A DNA stretch of 7,355 bases, from assembly GCA_003161205.1 (NCBI GenBank), contig PMOU01000083.1:763-8117 (forward strand). Reading direction: 5' to 3'. This stretch comes from Actinomycetota bacterium. Its GTDB lineage: Bacteria; Actinomycetota; Actinomycetes; Streptosporangiales; Streptosporangiaceae. The translations under genes and the position numbers were made by a program. How positions within the stretch are numbered: the first letter of the stretch is position 1; every line of letters begins with the position of its first letter. The notes under the pieces are model-generated. The model saw only the letters and a program-made list of their open reading frames with translations, ran no database searches and was not told the DNA's origin. This document shows positions 1 to 4,601 of this stretch, piece by piece.

Positions 1-81
1 CCGGCCCCAGCCCTGCCGGCCCCCGCCCACGTCGACCAGCTCGCCGCCGCCCTCTCCGACACCCTCCGCGCCGCCTTCTAG
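1..81 (+). CDS. C-terminal end of an unidentified protein (5' partial)
   Basis: Reading from base 1, 26 sense codons run to a TAG stop at 79-81. The peptide is Pro/Ala-rich at first (PAPALPAPAH) and then helix-like (VDQLAAALSDTLRAAF). Twenty-five of the 26 codons end in G or C, as expected for a real gene here. The fragment is too short to assign a family. It converges on the leftward primase-polymerase gene, whose stop lies 69 bases away. Ku genes often neighbour LigD-type genes, but this tail does not show the Lys-rich ending common in actinobacterial Ku, so that identity is not claimed. Confidence 0.55.
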   Translation, partial: PAPALPAPAHVDQLAAALSDTLRAAF

Positions 82-95
82 CCAGATTGGGCGTC

Positions 96-115
96 ACCAC
101 TACCCCTCCAGTGGT
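96..115. terminator. Weak inverted repeat between convergent genes, possible bidirectional terminator
   Basis: ACCACT at 96-101 pairs perfectly with AGTGGT at 110-115 around an 8-base loop. An alternative hairpin, CCAGT/ACTGG at 108-120, overlaps it. The site lies between two converging stop codons (81 and 151), where a shared terminator would be expected. The stem is only 6 bp and has no T-tract, so the call rests mainly on position. Confidence 0.3.
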
Positions 116-150
116 ACTGGCGACACACGATAATCAGGCCGCCAGAAAAC

Positions 151-1089
151 CTAAGACTCGCGCCGCGCGGCCCGCTTCCGCCGCTTGCCCTCGTGCATGG
201 CCTGCACTCGGGCGATCGGTATCGCCCGGCCCTCTTCCACCAGCGCCTCACTCAGCCGCTGCGGCGCCGGCCGCTGCCCCGCCCAGGCCGAATGCCCGCC
301 GAGCAGCCCAGGCACCGTATGCACGGTGAAGTCGCCGGGCGCCACCCCGTCCAGATCTTCCCAGCGCACCGGAAACGAGACCGGCACCCCGGGCCGGACC
401 CGCGGGCTGTACGCCGCCGCCACCGTGGCGCCGCCGGCCCTGGTCGAGTCCAGGAAGACCTTCCCCTCCCGGTCCGACCGGATGAACGCCGTGGTGGCCA
501 GCCCCGGGTCGAGCCGCTCGGCCCGCGCCGCCAGCGCCCGTGTCGCGGCGGCCGCCTCCTCCGAGCTCGCCCCCTCCACCGGCACGTACACGTGCACCCC
601 CTTCGATCCGCTCGTCTTGACCGCCCCCGCCAGCCCCGCATCAAAAAGCGCCTGACGCACGAGAAAAGCGGCCGCCACCGCCCGCCCGAACGGTCCGCCT
701 TCCGGTGGATCGATGTCCAGGATCACCTGCGTGGGCCGGTCCAGCTGACCGGCCAGCGCCAGCGTCGGGTGATACTCCACCGCCCGCTGGTTGGCGAACC
801 ACAGCAGCGTGCGCCAGTCGTCGCACAGCGCGTACCGGACCTCGCGGTGCGAGGACTCCGCCCACAGCGTCACGAAGCCGATCCACGGCGGCGCGTAGTC
901 CGCCAGGTTCTTCTGCATGAACGGCCGCTGCCCGGCCCGGACCCGGATGACCGACAACGGCCGCCCCCGCAGCTCCGGCAGGATGAACCCCGAGACCGCC
1001 TCCAGGTAGCCCACCAGGTCCCGCTTGGTCGCCCCCGCCCCGTCGAACAGCGGCTCGTCGAGATGCGTCAGCGTGACACCTTCGGTCAT
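151..1089 (-). CDS. Stand-alone LigD-type primase-polymerase (PolD1/Prim-PolC-like)
   Basis: The 312-residue protein is a complete archaeo-eukaryotic-primase-fold polymerase domain of the LigD type, which extends or fills short DNA gaps with (ribo)nucleotides during end joining or excision repair. Visible landmarks are the opening VTLTHLD (5-11), the DNA 5'-phosphate-binding stretch FMQKN (57-61), WFANQRAVEYH (97-107), the metal-binding pair in LDIDPPEG (D125, D127), KTSGSKGVHVYVP (158-170) and the third metal ligand in VFLDSTRAGG (D214). All three catalytic Asp are present. There is no ligase or nuclease domain. The DSTRAGGATVAAAYSPR wording matches, from memory, the mycobacterial PolD1/Prim-PolC group better than the VFIDYLRN-type motif of LigD proper; this subfamily call is an inference. 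The tail (301-312) is rich in Lys/Arg and may contact DNA. ATG 1089 has no Shine-Dalgarno sequence but sits 6 bases after a TACAGT -10 box, suggesting leaderless translation. A LigD polymerase domain protein acting with Ku is the main alternative. Confidence 0.93.
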   Translation of the reverse strand: MTEGVTLTHLDEPLFDGAGATKRDLVGYLEAVSGFILPELRGRPLSVIRVRAGQRPFMQKNLADYAPPWIGFVTLWAESSHREVRYALCDDWRTLLWFANQRAVEYHPTLALAGQLDRPTQVILDIDPPEGGPFGRAVAAAFLVRQALFDAGLAGAVKTSGSKGVHVYVPVEGASSEEAAAATRALAARAERLDPGLATTAFIRSDREGKVFLDSTRAGGATVAAAYSPRVRPGVPVSFPVRWEDLDGVAPGDFTVHTVPGLLGGHSAWAGQRPAPQRLSEALVEEGRAIPIARVQAMHEGKRRKRAARRES

Positions 1090-1100
1090 GGCGCTACTGT
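1073..1100 (+). promoter_or_regulatory. Promoter for the DUF2461 gene, sharing its -10 with the opposite strand
   Basis: GTGACA at 1073-1078 matches the TTGACA -35 consensus at five of six positions. It is followed after 16 bases by TACTGT at 1095-1100 (TANNNT). The predicted start near 1107 gives a leader of about 21 bases carrying the Shine-Dalgarno sequence at 1112-1119. The -10 overlaps the minus-strand -10 of the primase-polymerase gene, and the -35 lies inside that gene's first codons. Confidence 0.5.
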
Positions 1101-1101
1101 A
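1096..1101 (-). promoter_or_regulatory. -10 box for a leaderless primase-polymerase transcript
   Basis: On the minus strand, TACAGT (1101 down to 1096) fits the actinobacterial TANNNT -10 consensus. Exactly six bases separate it from the A of the ATG at 1089, the usual distance from a -10 box to +1, so transcription would start at the start codon itself. The absence of a Shine-Dalgarno sequence before this ATG agrees. No good -35 hexamer is visible at 16-18 bases. Confidence 0.5.
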
Positions 1102-1127
1102 GGCGCGATGCGAAGGGAGCCAGGGCG

Positions 1128-1576
1128 ATGGCGTTCAGCGGATGGCCTGAGGAAGCGCTGGATTTCTACGACGGCCTGGCGGCCGACAACACGAAGGTCT
1201 ACTGGACCGAGCACAAGGCGGTCTACACCGAGAAGATCCTGGGCCCGATGACGGAGCTCACCGAGGAGCTGGCCGCGGAGTTCGGCGAGCCGAAGCTCTT
1301 CCGGCCCTACCGGGACGTCAGGTTCAGCCCCGACAAGACCCCGTACAAGACGCACATCGGGGCGGTCGTCGGCGGCACCCGCTACGTCCAGCTGTCCGCC
1401 GAGGGCCTGGCCGCGGGCGCTGGCATGTGGCAGCTGAGCCCCGAGCAGCTCTCCCGTTACCGCAATGGCCCGTAGAACCCTGGCTGGAAACGGCTGCGGC
1501 TAAGGACCATCTCGTTTCTTTTTTCCGAACGAGTCAGCCTCTCTCCACCTGGCTCACCGACCACGCGGGCCCGTGA
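1128..1576 (+). pseudogene. DUF2461 (TIGR02453) family gene, broken by an internal out-of-frame deletion
   Basis: ATG 1128 follows a GAAGGGAG Shine-Dalgarno sequence (1112-1119) by 8 bases. The reading frame gives a normal DUF2461 N-terminus: a FSGWPEEALDFYDGL start, YWTEHKAVYTEKI, the family hallmark FRPYRDVRFSPDKTPYKTH (58-76), IGAVVGGTRYVQLSAEGL, and EQLSRYR (106-112). It then stops at TAG 1473-1475 after only 115 residues, whereas family members usually have about 200-230. The native C-terminus is still present in another frame: from about 1466, WPVEPWLETAAAKDHLV, then FFRTSQPLSTWLTDHAGP, ending at TGA 1574-1576. The middle, by my estimate 65-80 residues, is missing and the junction near 1464-1466 is out of frame. 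The gene is therefore most likely non-functional; a 115-residue truncated product could still be made. The family's biochemical role is unknown. An assembly or sequencing error at the junction is the alternative. Confidence 0.85.
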
Positions 1577-1609
1577 GGACGCCCGCCGCGGCTGGCGCCG
1601 CCGCACTTC

Positions 1610-1636
1610 CTTGGCCGCACTGGCGAGGCGTACGCT
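1610..1636 (+). promoter_or_regulatory. Candidate promoter for the DUF1707/LiaF-like gene
   Basis: TACGCT at 1631-1636 fits TANNNT and lies about 35 bases before the GTG start, leaving room for a short leader with a Shine-Dalgarno sequence. The best -35 candidate is TTGGCC at 1610-1615, but its 15-base spacing is short, so this is a weak prediction. The rest of the 95-base gap after the broken DUF2461 gene shows no clear hairpin. Confidence 0.3.
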
Positions 1637-1671
1637 ACTGACCGGAACGCCAACTCAGCAAGGGGCCTGCG

Positions 1672-2349
1672 GTGAGCGAACCCGATCAATCCCTCCGGGT
1701 CTCCGACGCGGAGCGTGACGTCACCCTGCGGACGCTCGGTGATCACGCCGCCGTCGGGCGGCTCACCCTGGACGAGCTCGAGGAGCGATCCGGCCGGGCC
1801 CTGGCCGCCAAGACGCGGGGTGAGCTCGCGGTGCTGACCAGCGACCTGCCCGCCGAAGGAGCGCAGGCCTTCCCGGCGCCCCAAGGAGCCCAGGCCGCCC
1901 GGCCGAAACAGCCGGTGCGCTGGATGGTGGCCATCATGAGCGGCTCGCAGCGGCGCGGCCGGTTCCGCGCCGTCGGCACCCTCAACGCCGTCGCGGTCAT
2001 GGGCGGCCACGAGATCGACCTGCGTGAGGCCGAAATCGAGGGCGGCGAGCTCACCCTCAACCTGATCGCGGTCATGGGCGGCGCGGACGTCTACGTCCCC
2101 GACTCCGTCGAGCTGGACGTCGGCGGCTTCTCGCTGATGGGCGGCCACGAAGAGGTCGGCCGCGAACTCCGCCCGCGGCCGGGCGCCCCGGTGGTCCGGA
2201 TCCGCGTGTACAACCTGATGGGCGGCGCCACCATCTACCGGCTCCCGCCGCAGGCCCGCGGCCAGTCCCTGAAGGAAGCCCGCCGCCTGGCCAAGCAGGC
2301 CGAGCGCGGCCAGCTCCCCGTCCCGGCAGAACGGCCCGTGCTGGACTGA
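1672..2349 (+). CDS. DUF1707 (SHOCT-like) plus LiaF-like C-terminal domain protein
   Basis: The 225-residue protein starts at GTG 1672, six bases after AAGGGG (1660-1665). Residues about 8-60 (LRVSDAERDVTLRTLGDH, then GRLTLDELEERSGRALAAKTRGEL) are a typical DUF1707 domain, a short helical module common in actinobacteria. After a Pro/Ala/Gln-rich linker (61-82) comes a repetitive beta region with turns at IMSG (88-91), VMGG (109-112), VMGG (134-137), LMGG (155-158) and LMGG (182-185), spaced 21-27 residues. This resembles the C-terminal domain of LiaF-type cell-wall-stress proteins (DUF2154 family). The tail (195-225) is charged and helical. No transmembrane segment or signal peptide is visible, so a cytosolic or membrane-peripheral location is likely, unlike membrane-anchored LiaF. 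A role in envelope-stress sensing is inferred from the family only. No histidine kinase or response regulator lies nearby in the window. Confidence 0.85.
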   Translation: MSEPDQSLRVSDAERDVTLRTLGDHAAVGRLTLDELEERSGRALAAKTRGELAVLTSDLPAEGAQAFPAPQGAQAARPKQPVRWMVAIMSGSQRRGRFRAVGTLNAVAVMGGHEIDLREAEIEGGELTLNLIAVMGGADVYVPDSVELDVGGFSLMGGHEEVGRELRPRPGAPVVRIRVYNLMGGATIYRLPPQARGQSLKEARRLAKQAERGQLPVPAERPVLD

Positions 2350-2429
2350 GGTTCCCCGCCGAGGGTGCAATCTGGCTGCAAACCGGGACCGGGACGATAG
2401 CAGCGATCCCAGCCCATCAGGAGGCGACC
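2350..2429 (+). promoter_or_regulatory. Leader of the three-gene operon with a short direct repeat
   Basis: This 80-base gap must hold the promoter of the downstream operon unless transcription continues from the LiaF-like gene. No convincing -35/-10 pair is visible. TGCAA occurs twice (2366-2370 and 2377-2381), 11 bases apart, about one helical turn, as half-sites of an operator might be. A tandem ACCGGG repeat occupies 2382-2393. The strong AGGAGG Shine-Dalgarno sequence is at 2419-2424. Confidence 0.25.
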
Positions 2430-2822
2430 ATGGCAAGCACATCGGCGATCGACAAGTTCCTGCATGCGATCCAGAGCGCGACCATTCCCGACTGCGACGT
2501 GTGGAGCGCGGACGCGACGCTGGACGCGACCGTCCCCAACTGGCGACTGCATGTCGCCAGTGCGGACGCGATCCGGGCTGAATACGCGCGCTGGTTCGCC
2601 GACCCGGGCCGCTTTGACGAACTGCGCCGCTGCCGGGTCGATGGCGGGGCGGGCGAGGTGGTGGAGTACACCCTCAGCTGGTCCGAAGACGGCGTGCCGC
2701 ATGCGGCTCATCACATGCACCTGCTGACGGTGCGCGATGACCGCATCGTCGCCGACACGGTTTTCTGCGGCGGACGCTGGCCGGCCAAGCTGCTAGCCGA
2801 GATGGAGGCCGCAGGTGCGTGA
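2430..2822 (+). CDS. NTF2-like/SnoaL-like fold small protein
   Basis: The 130-residue protein starts at ATG 2430, five bases after a perfect AGGAGG (2419-2424), predicting strong translation. Its layout is that of a single-domain NTF2-like (SnoaL-type) alpha+beta barrel: N-terminal helix (IDKFLHAIQSATI, 7-19), then the acidic/aromatic DCDVWSADATLDATVPNW (21-38), a second helix (ADAIRAEYARWFADPGRF, 45-62), and the strands VVEYTLSWSEDG (77-88), HHMHLLTVRDDRIVADTVFCGG (94-115). Family members are small enzymes or ligand-binding proteins; specific activity cannot be read from sequence. The Asp/His/Trp-rich pocket candidates are D21, D23, H91, H94, H95 and H97. The next gene starts inside its last codons (8-base overlap), so the two are probably translationally coupled. 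No signal peptide is seen. Confidence 0.75.
   Translation: MASTSAIDKFLHAIQSATIPDCDVWSADATLDATVPNWRLHVASADAIRAEYARWFADPGRFDELRRCRVDGGAGEVVEYTLSWSEDGVPHAAHHMHLLTVRDDRIVADTVFCGGRWPAKLLAEMEAAGA
2804..2808 (+). promoter_or_regulatory. Shine-Dalgarno site supporting the GTG start of the kinase-like gene
   Basis: GGAGG inside the end of the NTF2-like gene lies six bases before GTG 2815. It supports the overlapping GTG start, which keeps the whole N-lobe of the kinase-like protein. Confidence 0.6.
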
Positions 2823-3801
2823 TCCGCTCGCCGAGCTGCTGGCCGGCGCGACGCGGCGAACGGTCCTGGCCGAGGCGCCGGGTAAGTCGGGGGCCACGCT
2901 GGAACACGTGGTGATCGGGGGCCAGGACTACGTGCTCAAGCACCTTGATCTCGCCGAAGACTGGACCATGCGGGCCTCCGGCTGCCTGCGCGGTGCCCCT
3001 CTGGTGCTGTGGGAGCGGGGCATCTTGTCCCGGCTGCCTGCGTGTTTCAACCAGCCGATCGTGGGCGCCGTCCCGACCCCCTCAGCTTCGGCCGGAGGGT
3101 GTGCCCTGCTGATGCGCGACGTCACGCCGTGGCTGGTCCCCGCCACCGACGTGCCGATCACTCTGGATCAGCATGCGCGCTTCCTGCGGCACATGGCTGC
3201 CCTGCACGCGGAGTTCTGGGAGTGCGGTCCGGAATTCGATGTGGTGCCCGTCATGCACCGCTACCTCGAGCTCTCTCCGTGGATGGCGACGGCGGAGGCC
3301 GCCGTCGGCTCGGTGCACCTGGTGCCGCAATTGGTCGCGAAGGGCTGGCCGCTGCTGGCGCAGGTCGCTCCCGCCGCGGCCGCGGTGGTCACCCCGCTGG
3401 CGTACGACCCGGGTCCGCTGGTGGAAGCCCTGGCCACGACACCGCACACGTTCGTGCACAGCAACTGGAAGCTCGACAACCTCGGCACCGACGATGAAGA
3501 GCGGACGGTGGTGCTGGACTGGGAGCAGCCGGGGTGCGGTGCGCCGCTGTCCGACCTGGCCTGGTACCTCGCCATCAACTGCCGCCGCCTGCCGCAGGAT
3601 AAGGAGTCCTCGATCATCGCCTACCGGGAGGCCCTGGAGTCCTGCGGCATCGACACCGGACCCTGGTGGGAGCGTCAGCTGGCCTTGTGCCTGCTCGGAG
3701 CCTTGGTCCTGTTCGGCTGGGAGAAGGCATTCGGCGGTTATGACGAGGAGCTCGCATGGTGGGAGACGCAAGCCGTACGGGCGGCGGCGCTGCTGAGCTG
3801 A
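2815..3801 (+). CDS. Aminoglycoside phosphotransferase (APH)-fold protein with altered catalytic loop
   Basis: The 328-residue protein has the usual length and layout of the APH/choline-kinase-like family, which transfers ATP phosphate to small-molecule hydroxyls. The N-lobe holds the ATP-binding lysine in YVLKHL (K42). The hinge region is CALLMRDV (96-103), with a C-lobe helix around HARFLRHMAALHAEFW (120-135). The catalytic loop reads HSNWKLDN (215-222) where the family consensus is HGDxxxxN, so the catalytic Asp position is Asn217 and the Gly is Ser216. His215 and the metal-binding Asn222 remain. The second metal ligand, equivalent to the DFG Asp, is present in VVLDWEQPG (D235), followed by the family-typical LSDLAWYLAINCRRLP (245-260). 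GTG 2815 overlaps the upstream gene by 8 bases, and the methyltransferase gene begins 46 bases before this gene's stop. The substrate is unknown; resistance to a specific antibiotic is not implied. It may be a pseudokinase or a low-activity enzyme. Confidence 0.85.
   Translation: MRDPLAELLAGATRRTVLAEAPGKSGATLEHVVIGGQDYVLKHLDLAEDWTMRASGCLRGAPLVLWERGILSRLPACFNQPIVGAVPTPSASAGGCALLMRDVTPWLVPATDVPITLDQHARFLRHMAALHAEFWECGPEFDVVPVMHRYLELSPWMATAEAAVGSVHLVPQLVAKGWPLLAQVAPAAAAVVTPLAYDPGPLVEALATTPHTFVHSNWKLDNLGTDDEERTVVLDWEQPGCGAPLSDLAWYLAINCRRLPQDKESSIIAYREALESCGIDTGPWWERQLALCLLGALVLFGWEKAFGGYDEELAWWETQAVRAAALLS
3746..3750 (+). promoter_or_regulatory. Shine-Dalgarno site that fixes the methyltransferase start
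   Basis: AGGAG inside the kinase-like gene lies five bases before ATG 3756. The alternative in-frame GTG at 3810, just after the kinase-like gene's stop, has no comparably placed purine-rich site, so the overlapping ATG is preferred. Confidence 0.6.
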
Positions 3802-4601
3802 CCGCGGCCGTGCGGGCCGGTTACGACGCCGCCGCGGACGCATGGGCCGACGGTCCCGGACCGCTGTACGCGCGTCTGGCCCGGGTTTTGGTGGCGGCCG
3901 CGCCGGTGCGGTTGCCCGCCGCCCGCGTGCTCGACCTGGGGTCAGGCCCGGGCGCGGCCGGCCGGGCCGCGCTAGCCGCAGGAGCGGGTCAGGTGGTGGC
4001 GGCCGACCTGTCCGTCGGCATGCTCAGGCGTGCCCTGGACCCGAGCCGCCCGGACTTGACCGGCGGCGCGGCGTGGCGCCCGGTTGCCGCCGACGCGGTC
4101 GCGCTGCCTTTCCGTGACCGCAGCTTTGACCTGGTGGTGGCGGCGTTCTGCCTCAACCACCTGGCCAGCCTGGCCGCGGGCCTGGCGGAGGCCCGGCGGG
4201 TAGGCGCCGCGATCGCGGCCAGCACGTTCGCGCCAGGCTGGGACCATCCCGCCAAGGGCGCGGTCGATGAGGTCCTCCGCTCGTTCGGCTACCAGCCGCC
4301 GGCCTGGCACGCCTGCCTCAGCCCGGGGTCACGGGCCGGCGATCCGGAGCTGCTCGCCAAGCATGCGGCCGCGGCAGGCTTTACCGACGTCCAGGTTCGT
4401 ACGATGGACATTCGTACCGGACTGGTGACCCCCGCCGAGCTGGCGTCGTGGCGGCTGGGACTGGCCCAGGTCGCCCCGTTCCTAGCCTCGCTGGACGCGC
4501 CCGGCCGGGCCGCGGTGCAGCGCGCGGCGGAGCATGCCGTGTCCGGCGTGGCCGGGTCATCGCCCCTGGTCGTCTCCATGGTGATACTCACGGCCTGCTG
4601 A
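3756..4601 (+). CDS. Class I SAM-dependent methyltransferase
   Basis: The 281-residue protein has a Rossmann-type methyltransferase core. After a helix containing VRAGYDAAADAWADGPGPLYARL comes SAM motif I VLDLGSGPG (58-66), then the acidic end of strand 2 in VAADLS (D84), motif II-like AADAVALPF (D113) and strand 4 FDLVVAAFCLNHL (124-136). The EARRVGAAIAAST segment (145-157) is shorter than the usual RVLRPGG-type loop after strand 4, a small deletion compared with relatives. Residues 195-235 hold a second helical section with FTDVQVRTMDIRTGL. The last residues (PLVVSMVILTAC) form a terminal beta strand, so the gene appears complete. The acceptor is unknown; its position after a kinase-like and an NTF2-like gene suggests small-molecule modification, which is inference. 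ATG 3756 overlaps the preceding gene by 46 bases, and the 3' end overlaps the opposing regulator gene by 14. Confidence 0.88.
   Translation: MVGDASRTGGGAAELTAAVRAGYDAAADAWADGPGPLYARLARVLVAAAPVRLPAARVLDLGSGPGAAGRAALAAGAGQVVAADLSVGMLRRALDPSRPDLTGGAAWRPVAADAVALPFRDRSFDLVVAAFCLNHLASLAAGLAEARRVGAAIAASTFAPGWDHPAKGAVDEVLRSFGYQPPAWHACLSPGSRAGDPELLAKHAAAAGFTDVQVRTMDIRTGLVTPAELASWRLGLAQVAPFLASLDAPGRAAVQRAAEHAVSGVAGSSPLVVSMVILTAC

Noticed and set aside
193..1251. Long rightward open frame of 352 codons over the primase-polymerase gene
   Set aside because: The translation is Arg/Pro-rich without domain features and lies antisense to a gene with clear catalytic motifs; a GC-rich shadow.
1128..1475. A complete short DUF2461 protein of 115 residues
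   Set aside because: The native C-terminus (WPVEPWLETAAAKDHL onward) follows directly in another frame, showing a broken full-length gene.
2375..2404. GCTGC/GCAGC inverted repeat in the operon leader
   Set aside because: Only 5 bp with a 20-base loop; expected by chance in such GC-rich sequence.
1534..2442. Leftward open frame of 302 codons
   Set aside because: It is antisense to the DUF1707/LiaF-like gene and the DUF2461 remnant, shows no family motifs, and its start lies inside the NTF2-like gene.
3082..3843. Leftward open frame of 253 codons over the kinase-like gene
   Set aside because: Arg/Gln/His-rich translation without motifs, antisense to a well-supported gene.
3810..4601. Later GTG 3810 as the methyltransferase start
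   Set aside because: It would avoid overlap with the kinase-like gene, but no Shine-Dalgarno site precedes it at proper distance, whereas ATG 3756 has AGGAG five bases upstream.
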